Source: Bacteroides sp. 224 (GTDB lineage Bacteria > Bacteroidota > Bacteroidia > Bacteroidales > Bacteroidaceae). Taken from it: a DNA stretch of 64,000 nucleotides. Both the position numbers and the translations under genes were made by a program. Every line of letters begins with the position of its first letter. The stretch's first letter is position 1. Under the pieces are notes generated by a model. That model saw nothing but the letters and a program-made list of their open reading frames with translations. It made no database searches and was not told the DNA's origin. The DNA lies in the NCBI RefSeq assembly GCF_010500995.1, contig NZ_QVMK01000012.1, positions 119,813-183,812 on the forward strand, given 5' to 3'. Shown piece by piece: positions 1 to 8,721 of the stretch.

Positions 1-57
1 CATTGCGTTTAAGCCCTTGATTGTTATAGGCAGTATATTGTATCGTTTTTGCATATC

Positions 58-990
58 TTATCTATTTTTACGAAAGTACTCAATTGTTCTTATTAATCCG
101 TCTTTCAATTCTATTTTAGGTTGCCAATCTAATATTTCTTTTGCTAATGATATATTTGGTTGACGCTGTTGTGGGTCATCTTGAGCAGCAGGTAAAAATA
201 TAATTTTTGATTTAGAATTTGTCAAATAGATTATTTCTTCGGCTAATTTTAGAATGGAAAATTCTGTAGGATTTCCAATATTCACAGGTGAAACAAAGCT
301 ATCTGCTGTATTCATTAAACGAATCAAACCGTCAATCAAATCATCTACATATTGAAAACTGCGCGTTTGTTCTCCGCTTCCATAAATTGTTATATCCTTA
401 TTTTGCAATGCTTGAATAATAAAATTTGAGACTACTCGCCCATCATTTTCCTGCATGCGAGTTCCATAAGTGTTAAAAATACGTGCAATTTTGATTCGAA
501 CATTATTTTGTCGGTAGTAATCCATAAATAAAGTTTCAGCACAACGTTTACCTTCATCATAACAAGAACGAATTCCTATTGGATTAACATTTCCCCAATA
601 TGCTTCATTTTGTGGGTGAATTTTTGGGTCGCCGTAAATTTCACTTGTTGAAGCCTGTAAAATTTTTGCTCTCGAACGTTTTGCTATACCCAAAAGATTG
701 ATTACACCCAACGTAGAGGTTTTTATGGTTTTTATTGCATCATATTGATAATGAAAGGGTGAAGCAGGACAAGCCAAATTATAAATTTCGTCAATTTCGA
801 TAAAATAAGGTTCGCAAATATCGTGTTCAATTATTTCAAAATTCGGATTATTAATTAAATTTTCAATATTTTTTTTGTTTCCAGTGAAATAATTATCCAT
901 GCATATAACATTATTTCCTTCATTTAGCAATCTTTCGCATAAATGAGAACCGACGAAACCTGCTCCACCTGTTATTAATATTCGTTTCAT
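58..990 (-). CDS. UDP-glucuronate decarboxylase-like NAD-dependent epimerase
   Basis: This is an extended short-chain dehydrogenase of 310 residues. The N-terminal Rossmann motif GGAGFVGSH lies at residues 8-16 and the catalytic Tyr-x3-Lys pair is Y144/K148 (CYDEGKR). The run [16 protein letters not shown] is typical of UDP-glucuronate decarboxylases (UXS), which make UDP-xylose from UDP-glucuronate in the cytosol. The length fits bacterial UXS. Its start overlaps the stop of the glycosyltransferase upstream (ATGA), so the two are translationally coupled in a four-gene operon. A nucleotide-sugar supply for that glycosyltransferase is inferred from context. A related 4,6-dehydratase or 4-epimerase remains possible, since close SDR families share these motifs. 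Confidence 0.85.
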   Translation of the reverse strand: MKRILITGGAGFVGSHLCERLLNEGNNVICMDNYFTGNKKNIENLINNPNFEIIEHDICEPYFIEIDEIYNLACPASPFHYQYDAIKTIKTSTLGVINLLGIAKRSRAKILQASTSEIYGDPKIHPQNEAYWGNVNPIGIRSCYDEGKRCAETLFMDYYRQNNVRIKIARIFNTYGTRMQENDGRVVSNFIIQALQNKDITIYGSGEQTRSFQYVDDLIDGLIRLMNTADSFVSPVNIGNPTEFSILKLAEEIIYLTNSKSKIIFLPAAQDDPQQRQPNISLAKEILDWQPKIELKDGLIRTIEYFRKNR

Positions 991-1946
991 AAAGCTGTTA
1001 TTTCTTCCGTTTTATCAAAGTAAGCGTAATATTCAGGGATTTCATTGAGCAAAGTAGTCTCGCCTTGTCCATATCTTCTGAATTGACGATTAAAAGATTT
1101 TAGATTTTGAAACAAATTTGTAGTATAACCATAGTTATGAGAAATGACCATTTGTGAGTTGTATTTTATTGCAAAACCATTTTGATTTGCACGAAAACAA
1201 AATTCAATATCTTCACCTGCTGGCAGTGGAAATTCTTCATTAAAATTTACATCTTCAGCTACTTGTCGAGTTATTGCTAAATTTGCAGTTGTACCATATA
1301 GGAGTTGTTCGCTGTTAATAAATTTTCGACCGTTTAATGTTCCGTTTATGTTGTGATATATTCCAAACCAATTTTTATCGTAAGAAATCGTATTACCAGA
1401 CAAGATTTGAGCTTTTTTTGAATTTTGAAATTCTGAAATAATTGCTTCGATCCAATTTTTAGAAAGGATACAATCGGTATCAGTAAAGGCTATTACATCA
1501 GAATTATTCTCGAGAGCAATCTTTTTTCCAAAATTCCGTGCTTTGGCAGGACCTGAATTTTCAGGTTGCCGATAAACTTGTATGTGTTTGGGAAAAGAAT
1601 ATTCAATGGGAGAACAATCGTCAACTATAATAACATTATTCGGACTAATTGATTGCTTTGAAATTGATTGCAAAAGATTTTCAATATCATTTATGTCTTT
1701 CTGATTTTTGATATAAGTTGGAACAACAATGCTAATTGTCGGATTCTGCGGAATATTATTTGCTATCGGTAAAGGGAAATCAATGTATTGATAATTATTA
1801 TTGTTTTGTTTTGTGCTATATTTCTTGAAAGCGATTATTTCAATTATTTTGGTTAATAAAAATTTGATTTGGAATGGATTGTTTGATAATCTTTCATACC
1901 AATAATCTAAAATTTTACCGTAGGGTACATTTGATAGAGAACTCAT
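987..1946 (-). CDS. Family 2 glycosyltransferase
   Basis: This is a GT-A fold glycosyltransferase of 319 residues. It has the N-terminal nucleotide-binding strand [11 protein letters not shown], a DxD-type metal site in AFTDTDCIL and the acceptor-side acidic motif [17 protein letters not shown] see no membrane segment, so it is probably cytosolic. I chose the ATG at 1946, two bases after the stop of the upstream radical SAM gene. The longer frame from 2033 would lie inside that gene. The stop overlaps the ATG of the epimerase. Donor and acceptor cannot be read from the sequence, although the neighbouring UDP-sugar enzyme suggests a UDP-pentose or a related sugar. Confidence 0.85.
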   Translation of the reverse strand: MSSLSNVPYGKILDYWYERLSNNPFQIKFLLTKIIEIIAFKKYSTKQNNNNYQYIDFPLPIANNIPQNPTISIVVPTYIKNQKDINDIENLLQSISKQSISPNNVIIVDDCSPIEYSFPKHIQVYRQPENSGPAKARNFGKKIALENNSDVIAFTDTDCILSKNWIEAIISEFQNSKKAQILSGNTISYDKNWFGIYHNINGTLNGRKFINSEQLLYGTTANLAITRQVAEDVNFNEEFPLPAGEDIEFCFRANQNGFAIKYNSQMVISHNYGYTTNLFQNLKSFNRQFRRYGQGETTLLNEIPEYYAYFDKTEEITAL

Positions 1947-1948
1947 AT

Positions 1949-2875
1949 TTAAACTCCTAAATTGGCACAATTCTGACAATAATAAAAACACTTGTGAGAG
2001 TGAAGAAACACGTTTCGTTCTTTGCTCTCCCATATTTCGCTCAACGATTGATTAAAAATATTCCCATAAACATAAGGATTGAACATATTGCAAGGGGTTA
2101 TTGTGCCATCATGTAAAATACACAATTCTTTGTCTAACGCAGGGCATTGTTTCATCGATCCATGCGTTTTTGTCTGCCTTTCCGCTTTCAATTTGATTCC
2201 TGCAAGTTGATCGGGATACAAATATTGTAAATTTGAATTTTCGTATAATTTTCGGACTTGCTTAAACTGTTCTATAATTGTTTGGTAATTCAGTTTTACA
2301 CTATCAACAAATGGTTCAATACCCTCGTCTCTACGAATTGTATTATACAAAATATGACAATTATTTTCAAAGGCAAATTGTGCCATCTCATATATGCGAA
2401 GTATATTTGTTTCTTGTATTGTAAAAACAATAAATGGTCTATTTCGTAAAGTTTTCAGTTGTTTGATATTAGATTCTATAAATTGAAAATTTGCTCCTTT
2501 TCTAATTGCAGATAATTCATTTGCTTTTGGACTGTCCATCGAAATGAAAAGTTGAACACCATTTGTAATCAAAGCATTGATTATTTCATCATTGTTGAAT
2601 GAGAAGTTGGAAAATAGATTGATATTTAATTGCGGAAAATACAACTTTGTATAGTTTAGAATTTTCACAAAATCAGGGTGAATTGTACTTTCTCCGCGAC
2701 CATTCAACCTAATTATTCTTGTTTTCTCTCCTATTTGGTGTAGCAGGGTTCGGTACTTGTCAAATGACAAAAATTTATCTTTATTGAATGGGTTCGTTTC
2801 TTTGCCAAACCCACACATTGTACAACTCAAATTGCAGTTAAAACTTAATTCTATAATTATTTCTTCAAAATTCAT
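1949..2875 (-). CDS. Radical SAM/SPASM-type protein
   Basis: This 308-residue protein carries the radical SAM cluster motif C14-x3-C18-x2-C21 (CNLSCTMC) close to the N terminus. The C-terminal part is rich in Cys (CPALDKELC, then CNMFNP and CFYYCQNC), as in SPASM auxiliary Fe-S cluster domains. The start at 2875 overlaps the stop of the preceding radical SAM gene (ATGA). The longer frame from 2920 would run back into that gene. SPASM proteins modify peptides, sugars or alcohols, and the substrate here is unknown. No small precursor-peptide gene is visible beside it, while a glycosyltransferase and a nucleotide-sugar enzyme follow, so a carbohydrate substrate is possible (inference). Confidence 0.8.
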   Translation of the reverse strand: MNFEEIIIELSFNCNLSCTMCGFGKETNPFNKDKFLSFDKYRTLLHQIGEKTRIIRLNGRGESTIHPDFVKILNYTKLYFPQLNINLFSNFSFNNDEIINALITNGVQLFISMDSPKANELSAIRKGANFQFIESNIKQLKTLRNRPFIVFTIQETNILRIYEMAQFAFENNCHILYNTIRRDEGIEPFVDSVKLNYQTIIEQFKQVRKLYENSNLQYLYPDQLAGIKLKAERQTKTHGSMKQCPALDKELCILHDGTITPCNMFNPYVYGNIFNQSLSEIWESKERNVFLHSHKCFYYCQNCANLGV

Positions 2876-3711
2876 GATTCTTTTATATTGCATTTTAAAA
2901 CTTTGCAAGGCAAATTGCAAACTGTCATTTTTTTACTCACAAATAATGTATAATCAGAAATCAAAATATCATCAATTCTCTGAGTGTGCAAATTTCCAAG
3001 CGGGTTATGGCATTCTTTGATCCATGATTGCTGAAAACAAGTAAATACATCTCCATTTTGCATAATTGAAAGATTTCTATTTACTGAAAAACATTGTTGT
3101 CCTTCATTTGGTGGAATTATTTGTTTAGCTTCAGTCTCCGACCAAGAACCATTAAAACCATCAGAAATATAGTCTTGAATAGAATGATAAATATTTTTCT
3201 GTTTAGCATATTCTGCAACTTGGGCTATATGCGATTTTGTTTCTTTTGAATATACAGATTGAATACTAATCTTGCTGGGATTTAGGACTGTTGTTGCATG
3301 TTCTAAATTTTGAAAAACAATGTCGTATGAATTTGTTCCTCTCACAAATTTCCAAAATTTTCTATCCAAAGTGTCTATGGAGAATACAATATGAATGTTG
3401 TAGTTTGCGATTTTATCAATGAAATTTTTATCTGCTAAGACTCCGTTTGTAACAATTGTCGTTCTTATGGAAGTTTCAGAAATTCCTTGAAGTATGTCAC
3501 AAAATTCCATTTTAAAAAGTGTGGGTTCTCCGCCAACTATACAAAACTCTTTTGCTGTTGAAATACTTTTCAAAGCAGTTATAATTTTTTCTACGGGCAA
3601 TCGTGTGGCATTGTCTTTATTCTTCCAATGAGAACATTTGGTACATCGTTGATTACATTCGTTAGTAATCATATAATATATGCTTGTTACTTTGTAAAAA
3701 TTATTTTTCAT
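2872..3711 (-). CDS. Radical SAM protein with Cys-rich C terminus
   Basis: This 279-residue protein has the radical SAM motif C19-x3-C23-x2-C26 (CNQRCTKC), a SAM-binding GGEP sequence (CIVGGEPTLF) and a VTNG strand. The C-terminal Cys residues (GQQCFSVN, FTCFQQ and VCNLPCKVLKC) suggest at least one auxiliary cluster. It is the first gene of the four-gene operon and couples to the second radical SAM gene through ATGA. The two are only distantly similar, so they may act in successive steps. The function is unknown. The block from 1 to 5300 is visibly richer in A+T than the trp genes that follow, which fits acquired DNA. Confidence 0.8.
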   Translation of the reverse strand: MKNNFYKVTSIYYMITNECNQRCTKCSHWKNKDNATRLPVEKIITALKSISTAKEFCIVGGEPTLFKMEFCDILQGISETSIRTTIVTNGVLADKNFIDKIANYNIHIVFSIDTLDRKFWKFVRGTNSYDIVFQNLEHATTVLNPSKISIQSVYSKETKSHIAQVAEYAKQKNIYHSIQDYISDGFNGSWSETEAKQIIPPNEGQQCFSVNRNLSIMQNGDVFTCFQQSWIKECHNPLGNLHTQRIDDILISDYTLFVSKKMTVCNLPCKVLKCNIKES

Positions 3712-3745
3712 TTTTTTTCATTATGGCATTACGTTTCCCTATATT

Positions 3746-3812
3746 GCCTACAACGTCCGTCAGCTTGGTGCTGTATCCCGAAGGGTATTGCACCAAACTG
3801 ACAGTTAGCTGA
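3746..3812 (-). repeat. attC-like structured site 1
   Basis: This 67-bp imperfect inverted repeat has arms GTCAG-C-TTGGTGC (3759-3771) and GCACCAA-A-CTGAC (3790-3802). The arms pair fully apart from one extrahelical position. The ends read GCCTACAAC and GTTAGCTG. On the minus strand the right-hand end reads CGGACGTTGTAGGC, close to the GTTRRRY core of integron attC sites and identical over CGGACGTT to the same end of site 2. A stem with an unpaired base and short core-like ends is attC architecture. The core matches are not exact, so the assignment is tentative. Confidence 0.45.
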
Positions 3813-4150
3813 AGTCGTTCTTGAAAACGGCTTTTTACAGTCGGGCGGATCAAGTTATTGCAACTAAAACATTGGATAAATTTCCATAAATTCCCGATTT
3901 ATGAAGTTTAATTCCAATGGTAAAAGTATAAAAAATCTGCTTAACTTTATGATTTACAAGAAAAAGGATTGACTTTGTCGTTTTTTTCTTGTAACTTCGC
4001 TCAAGCTTTTCAAGCGATCAGCTTGTGAAAATCGTAACTTTTCAGCAAATCTCTTTTGCTAAGCTTGAAGCGAGAAAATCTATCCTTGATTTTCCCTAAA
4101 ATGAATCCAATCTCTCAAATACTTTTTTAGTTGCAATACGCGCTCGATTG
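3813..4150. other. Non-coding stretch between two attC-like sites
   Basis: I see no credible gene in these roughly 340 bases. The sequence is AT-rich and holds small inverted repeats around 4000-4080 (AAGCTTTTCAAGCG / CGCTTCAAGCTTAGC-like arms). If the flanking structures are attC sites, this would be a gene-less or decayed cassette. Confidence 0.4.
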
Positions 4151-4285
4151 CAGCTAACGTCCGGCGGCTTGCTGTAGTGCGGGGTTCACAAATGTTCACG
4201 CGAGCGTGAACGCTTGAAAGTCCGACAGGACTTTCTGCGGGCATATGCCCCGCATTACAGCAAACCGCTTGTTGCCCGTTCGGCA
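4151..4285 (-). repeat. attC-like structured site 2 (135 bp)
   Basis: The outer stem pairs 4164-4184 with 4248-4268. Its core is TTGCTGTAGTGCGGGG against CCCCGCATTACAGCAA, with a single G-T pair and one unpaired base beside it. Two inner hairpins follow, GTTCACG-CGAG-CGTGAAC near 4194-4211 and GAAAGTCC-GACA-GGACTTTC near 4215-4234. On the minus strand the site begins GCCGAAC and ends CGGACGTTAGCTGC, resembling the RYYYAAC and GTTRRRY cores of attC. It starts four bases after the stop of the gene at 4290-5306, which is where a cassette attC belongs. Cassette orientation would be minus. Confidence 0.5.
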
Positions 4286-4289
4286 TTGT

Positions 4290-5306
4290 TTATAATTCCT
4301 TTTTCATTGAATTGTTCTTAATTGCTTTTCGACATCTTTTTACTCGTTCTGCATTATCAAAACTTGCTAACCCTAAATCAAAAAAGATAGAATCTTGTAA
4401 CTTAAAATCTCCCCAGCGTAATTTCCTATCAACTTTTTTCGCTCTATCAAAAAGTTCTTCAAAATCATCATCAACTTGCAATTCACGCCTTTTAGCTTCT
4501 TGATATGCAGTTGCCAATATTTTTAATTCTGTTTCCAATTCAGGTTGTTTCAACTGCGAGTGTTGTTCAAAGATATTTTTTAATTCTTGATATTTCCCTT
4601 GGTCTGAATATGCAGTCAGAAGATCGAAATAGAATTTATGTCCCAAATTTTTGTGTTCACATAATTTCATGGATTCTTCCATATTATGTTTTGTTGCATA
4701 GTTTCTTACCAAGGATGATTTAGTTATTGATACTTCATATCTATTGGTTGCAGGCTTGCTTTTTTTGAAATATTTGAAGTAATTTTCGACATCGCCTTTC
4801 ATCGCAAAATGTTTGAGAAAGATTAGATAGCCCATATCAAAATTATCCTCCTCTTTGAATATGATTGTTTTTTTGAAATTTGGAATAAATTTTTCAGCCG
4901 TTTCAATATCATTCAAAACAACACAATTGCTTATAATATGCTTAAGAACGTGATTAAATATTATATCGTCATTCACAATTCTTTTTGCAAAATCTAATAT
5001 TTGTATTTCATCATAATTTGCAAAATCAAGTAAGACTAAAAGTGCATCGAGCCAATCCAAGGAATATGTGATAGATTTTTTTGGGCAATCTCTTAGCATA
5101 TCTTCGAAAGAGTGTCTGTCGCCATCTTTGTAACCCAAATCTCCAATCCCTAAATTTCGCCCTTGATAGGGGAGTTTTGAAATTTTGCGTAATGTAGATA
5201 AAACGAATTTATCATTACCTTCAACTTTTTGACTTCCATTGGCTCTGTTATTGTTATTTAATGCTTCTATACAAAATAGTATAGATTGCTCAAGTTCTTG
5301 TTTCAT
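4290..5306 (-). CDS. Hypothetical helical-repeat protein (possible cassette gene)
   Basis: I do not recognise this 338-residue protein. It is Lys- and Asp-rich and mostly helical by composition, without signal peptide or membrane segment. Paired helix-like units such as DLLTAYSDQGKYQELKNIFEQ and a similar segment on an AEKF background resemble tetratricopeptide or other alpha-solenoid repeats. That would suggest protein binding, but the match is weak. It is a lone gene: the trp leader region lies upstream on the other strand, and a large attC-like hairpin follows its stop within four bases. Integron cassettes often carry single unknown genes in this arrangement. Confidence 0.6.
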   Translation of the reverse strand: MKQELEQSILFCIEALNNNNRANGSQKVEGNDKFVLSTLRKISKLPYQGRNLGIGDLGYKDGDRHSFEDMLRDCPKKSITYSLDWLDALLVLLDFANYDEIQILDFAKRIVNDDIIFNHVLKHIISNCVVLNDIETAEKFIPNFKKTIIFKEEDNFDMGYLIFLKHFAMKGDVENYFKYFKKSKPATNRYEVSITKSSLVRNYATKHNMEESMKLCEHKNLGHKFYFDLLTAYSDQGKYQELKNIFEQHSQLKQPELETELKILATAYQEAKRRELQVDDDFEELFDRAKKVDRKLRWGDFKLQDSIFFDLGLASFDNAERVKRCRKAIKNNSMKKEL

Positions 5307-5644
5307 ATATTATACCAATCATACCTAAATTTGGAAATAGTATGCACTTTGGAGTAACACACTATTTCTTGTCTAATTTTCAAAAGTACTAAATATCTGA
5401 AAAACGACCTAATTTATAGCACAAAACCTCTATTTAAACTTCTCCATATTCCTATTTCCAAGAATCTTACTATCACATTAAAACATAACATTAGCGTTCA
5501 CATAACCTCAAGATAGAAAACTGGTAACCTATCTTGGAAAAGTATAAATAATGCAGGTTAAGCCCATATACGATAAAAGTATATTTCTTTGTGCTGAAAT
5601 CTATTTTCATTTCACCTACAAACTATTATCTTTCCAGGCAAAAG
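5307..5644. other. AT-rich intergenic stretch
   Basis: No gene, RNA or strong terminator is visible in these 338 bases between the unknown gene and the tandem repeat tract. The short open frame beginning at 5551 runs into the repeats and has no family resemblance. The sequence TAACCTATCTTGGAA near 5526 partly mirrors CTCAAGATAG near 5508, forming a weak hairpin. Confidence 0.4.
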
Positions 5645-5835
5645 TTATTCGTCCACCCGCGGGTGGACGCAACGTACTCCACGGGTGGACGCAAAGTACC
5701 CCGCGGGTGGACGCAACGTACTCCGCGGGTGGACGAATAATTTTCAGAAGGAAATAAAATAGATTTTGCATAAAAAACAAATAGATTACGCATAGAAAAT
5801 AAATAGTTCTCTTAATCCAAATAACTTATGAGATA
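5645..5835. repeat. 22-bp-period tandem repeat tract (array 1)
   Basis: GTGGAC recurs at 5663, 5685, 5707 and 5729, exactly 22 bp apart, in units of the form GTGGACGCAACGTACTCCGCGG. The tract opens with a perfect 20-bp palindrome at 5650-5669 centred on CCGCGG. Its outer ends are inverted (TTATTCGTCCACC and GGTGGACGAATAA). The period continues into AT-rich DNA, where AATAGATT or AATAGTTC begins at 5758, 5780 and 5802, again 22 bp apart. No unique spacers are present, so this is not a CRISPR. It lies just upstream of the trp promoter. Function unknown. Confidence 0.75.
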
Positions 5836-5868
5836 TTATATGATTCCCCGAAAAAAATCTTCAAAAGC

Positions 5869-5899
5869 TTTGGAATATTAAACAATATGCTTAATTTTG
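5869..5899 (+). promoter_or_regulatory. trp operon promoter (Bacteroidetes type)
   Basis: TTTG at 5869-5872 and TAATTTTG at 5892-5899 match the Bacteroidetes sigma-ABfr consensus (TTTG, 19-21 bp, TAnnTTTG) with a 19-bp gap. The leader peptide ATG follows 22 bp downstream of the -7 box. Confidence 0.7.
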
Positions 5900-5921
5900 C
5901 CCCATAATTCAAACAAAACGT

Positions 5922-5981
5922 ATGAAAGCGAATTTAGTAAATACATGTTGGTGGCGCTACTTACACTCCATAAAGTCGTAA
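5922..5981 (+). CDS. trpL: trp leader peptide
   Basis: This 19-residue open frame reads MKANLVNTCWWRYLHSIKS and has two adjacent Trp codons (TGG TGG at 5949-5954). It lies between the promoter and a strong terminator hairpin ahead of trpB. The segment GCTACTTAC (5956-5964), just after the Trp codons, can pair with GTAAGGTAGC (5978-5987) over the stop codon, with one bulged base. This is the arrangement of ribosome-mediated transcription attenuation. When charged tRNA-Trp is scarce the ribosome would stall on the Trp pair and change the downstream folding. The peptide itself probably has no other role. Confidence 0.8.
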   Translation: MKANLVNTCWWRYLHSIKS

Positions 5982-6023
5982 GGTAGCAGTCTCGTGTATA
6001 TATACTAAATCAGATAATATTAT

Positions 6024-6064
6024 AAAGAGCCCTGTCGCACCTGCGACAGGGCTCTTTCTGTTTT
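6024..6064 (+). terminator. trp attenuator (intrinsic terminator)
   Basis: A perfect 15-bp stem AAAGAGCCCTGTCGC (6024-6038) / GCGACAGGGCTCTTT (6043-6057) with the loop ACCT is followed by CTGTTTT. It sits between the Trp-rich leader peptide and trpB, so it should act as the attenuator. Confidence 0.85.
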
Positions 6065-6098
6065 ATCGTATTTACAACATCCAAAAATATAAGAACTT

Positions 6099-7298
6099 AT
6101 GAAAAATTATTTAGCAGACTCAAATGGCTATTACGGAGAATTTGGTGGTGCATACGTACCTGAAATTTTGCACAAGTGTGTAGAGGATCTACAAAAAACA
6201 TACTTAACCGTATTGGAAAGTGAAGAATTCAAGAAAGAATATAATCAGTTACTTCGCGATTATGTAGGCAGACCTTCCCCACTCTACTTAGCAAAAAGGT
6301 TATCCGAACGATATGGCTGCAAAATTTATCTGAAGCGAGAAGATCTAAACCACACCGGATCTCACAAGATAAACAATGCCATCGGACAAATTCTCCTGGC
6401 ACGCCATATAGGGAAAACAAGGATTATCGCCGAAACAGGTGCCGGACAGCATGGAGTAGCCACAGCAACTGTATGCGCACTCATGAATATGGAGTGCATT
6501 GTATATATGGGTAAAACAGACGTAGAACGCCAGCATATTAATGTGGAGAAAATGAAGATGCTCGGCGCCACCGTCATACCGGTTACCTCGGGTAATATGA
6601 CATTGAAAGATGCAACCAATGAGGCCATTCGTGACTGGTGTTGTAATCCTTCAGACACTTTCTATATTATTGGTTCAGTAGTAGGACCTCACCCCTATCC
6701 CGATATGGTTTCACGCCTTCAATCAGTAATCAGCGAGGAAATCAAAAAACAATTAAAAGAGCAGGAAGGCAGAGAAAATCCCGATTACTTAGTGGCTTGT
6801 GTAGGAGGAGGAAGCAATGCGGCCGGCACTATTTATCATTACGTAAACAATGAAGAAACGAAGATTGTACTTGCGGAAGCTGGGGGTAAAGGTATAGATA
6901 CAAAATTCACCGCTGCTACCATCTATCTGGGAAAAACAGGTATTATACACGGATCGCGCACCTACGTTATTCAGAATGAAGACGGTCAGATAGAAGAACC
7001 TTACTCTATCTCTGCCGGATTAGATTATCCCGGTATCGGACCAATTCACGCAAATTTGGCCGCTCAAAAACGTGCTTCCATACTTCCTGTAAATGATGAT
7101 GAAGCCATTGAAGCAGCCTACGAATTGACTCGCCTTGAAGGAATTATCCCAGCCTTGGAATCTGCCCATGCCATAGCTGCCTTAAATAAAATCAATTTCA
7201 AATCTACAGATGTGGTAGTTCTTACTGTATCGGGCAGAGGCGACAAAGACATTGAAGTATACCTGGAGCATAATTCCATCCATAAAAATCAAAACTAA
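6099..7298 (+). CDS. trpB: Tryptophan synthase beta chain
   Basis: TrpB joins indole and L-serine to form L-tryptophan, using pyridoxal phosphate, in the alpha2-beta2 complex with TrpA. The 399-residue protein has the usual length. The PLP Schiff-base lysine is K90 in [10 protein letters not shown], and the phosphate-binding loop GGGSNAAG is present at about residue 233. The start is the ATG 35 bp after the attenuator. It is the first structural gene of a complete operon in the order BEGDCFA, typical of Bacteroides. trpA, its partner, is the last gene of the same operon. Confidence 0.97.
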   Translation: MKNYLADSNGYYGEFGGAYVPEILHKCVEDLQKTYLTVLESEEFKKEYNQLLRDYVGRPSPLYLAKRLSERYGCKIYLKREDLNHTGSHKINNAIGQILLARHIGKTRIIAETGAGQHGVATATVCALMNMECIVYMGKTDVERQHINVEKMKMLGATVIPVTSGNMTLKDATNEAIRDWCCNPSDTFYIIGSVVGPHPYPDMVSRLQSVISEEIKKQLKEQEGRENPDYLVACVGGGSNAAGTIYHYVNNEETKIVLAEAGGKGIDTKFTAATIYLGKTGIIHGSRTYVIQNEDGQIEEPYSISAGLDYPGIGPIHANLAAQKRASILPVNDDEAIEAAYELTRLEGIIPALESAHAIAALNKINFKSTDVVVLTVSGRGDKDIEVYLEHNSIHKNQN

Positions 7299-7303
7299 GT
7301 AAC

Positions 7304-8710
7304 ATGAAAACTTTTACATACAAAACCCACTGCAAACAAATACTAGGAGATATGCATACTCCCGTCAGTATCTATCTTAAAGTACGCGATCTTTACCCAC
7401 AATCTGTACTTATGGAAAGCTCCGATTTCCATGCAGGAGAAAACAGTCTTTCTTTCATCGCGCTCTGCCCGATGGCAAGCATAGGCATCAACAGAGGAAT
7501 TGTAACTACAACTTATCCGGATAACACTAAAACAGATACTCCCCTATCCGATACATATACAGCAGAGGAAGCACTTAACGGGTTCATCAATCAATTTAAA
7601 GTCGAAGGAGAACATGCCGATTCCTGTGGATTGTATGGCTATACCACTTTTAATGCTGTAAAGTACTTCGAGCAAATACCCATTAAAGAAAGCCATGATG
7701 AAATGAATGACGCACCGGATATCTTATACATATTATATAAGTATGTGCTCATCTTCAATCACTTCAAGAATGAACTTACATTAGTTGAAATGCTTTCGGA
7801 AGGAGAGAAAGACAGTTTATGCCAACTGGAGAATGCCATTGAAAACCGCAATTACGCTTCTTACAATTTCTCCGTAACAGCTCCAATGACGAGTCCCATC
7901 ACCGATGAAGAACATAAAGCCAATGTTCGCAAGGGAATTAAACATTGTTTACGCGGAGATGTGTTTCAGATCGTTCTTTCACGCAGATTCATACAACCTT
8001 ATGCGGGCGACGACTTTAAAGTATACCGTGCTTTGCGAAGTATCAATCCTTCTCCTTACCTTTTCTACTTCGATTTTGGTGGATACCGAATTTTCGGTTC
8101 TTCTCCCGAAACACACTGCAAAATAACGGAAAGACATGCATACATAGATCCGATTGCAGGTACTACACGCCGTACCGGAGATGCCATGAAAGATAAAGAA
8201 TTAACAGAAGCTCTTTTAAGTGATCCTAAAGAAAACGCTGAACATGTAATGCTGGTAGACTTGGCGCGCAATGATCTTAGCAGAAATTGTCACGATGTAC
8301 GAGTAGTATTTTACAAAGAGCCGCAATACTACAGTCATGTCATTCATTTGGTTTCCCGCGTTTGTGGCACATTAAATGAAGATGCAAATACCATAAAAAC
8401 ATTTATTGATACCTTCCCTGCCGGAACTCTTAGTGGTGCTCCCAAAGTACGTGCTATGCAACTTATTAGTGAAATAGAGCCACATAACCGGGGAGCATAC
8501 GGAGGATGTATCGGTTTCATTGGGCTAAATGGAGAACTAAACCAGGCAATCACTATCCGAACGTTCGTAAGCCGAAATAATGAACTTTGGATACAAGCCG
8601 GTGGAGGTATCGTTGCCGGAAGTCAGGAAGAAAACGAACTTCAGGAAGTCAATAATAAGTTGGGTGCATTGAAGAAAGCAATCGACATGGCTGTATCACT
8701 TAAAAACTAA
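7304..8710 (+). CDS. trpE: Anthranilate synthase component I
   Basis: TrpE converts chorismate to anthranilate with ammonia delivered by TrpG. The 468-residue protein contains the chorismate-binding signatures IAGTTRRTGD, DLARNDLSR and the run TFPAGTLSGAPKVRAMQLI. The C-terminal glycine-rich motif IQAGGGIVAGSQEENE is also present. The N-terminal region holds LMESSDFHAGENS, equivalent to the LLES element that forms the tryptophan feedback site in other TrpE proteins. The gene starts 5 bp after trpB and is followed by trpG. Confidence 0.96.
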   Translation: MKTFTYKTHCKQILGDMHTPVSIYLKVRDLYPQSVLMESSDFHAGENSLSFIALCPMASIGINRGIVTTTYPDNTKTDTPLSDTYTAEEALNGFINQFKVEGEHADSCGLYGYTTFNAVKYFEQIPIKESHDEMNDAPDILYILYKYVLIFNHFKNELTLVEMLSEGEKDSLCQLENAIENRNYASYNFSVTAPMTSPITDEEHKANVRKGIKHCLRGDVFQIVLSRRFIQPYAGDDFKVYRALRSINPSPYLFYFDFGGYRIFGSSPETHCKITERHAYIDPIAGTTRRTGDAMKDKELTEALLSDPKENAEHVMLVDLARNDLSRNCHDVRVVFYKEPQYYSHVIHLVSRVCGTLNEDANTIKTFIDTFPAGTLSGAPKVRAMQLISEIEPHNRGAYGGCIGFIGLNGELNQAITIRTFVSRNNELWIQAGGGIVAGSQEENELQEVNNKLGALKKAIDMAVSLKN

Positions 8711-8721
8711 TCTGTACAACA

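Noticed and set aside
1947..2033. Longer glycosyltransferase start at 2033
   Set aside because: The extra 29 residues lie inside the radical SAM gene in another frame. The ATG at 1946 sits two bases after the upstream stop, as expected in this operon.
1..3711. RiPP cluster based on the radical SAM pair
   Set aside because: No small precursor-like gene, peptidase or dedicated exporter is visible beside the radical SAM genes.
4080..4286. 68-residue open frame on the minus strand
   Set aside because: It lies almost wholly within the attC-like hairpin. Its sequence follows the inverted repeats and shows no protein family.
5551..5757. 68-residue open frame on the plus strand
   Set aside because: It runs through the 22-bp repeats. 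The repeated peptide is a by-product of the tandem DNA units.
5645..5835. CRISPR array
   Set aside because: Units are contiguous at 22 bp with only 4-bp linkers and no unique spacers, and no cas gene is present. The same holds for 44957-45044.
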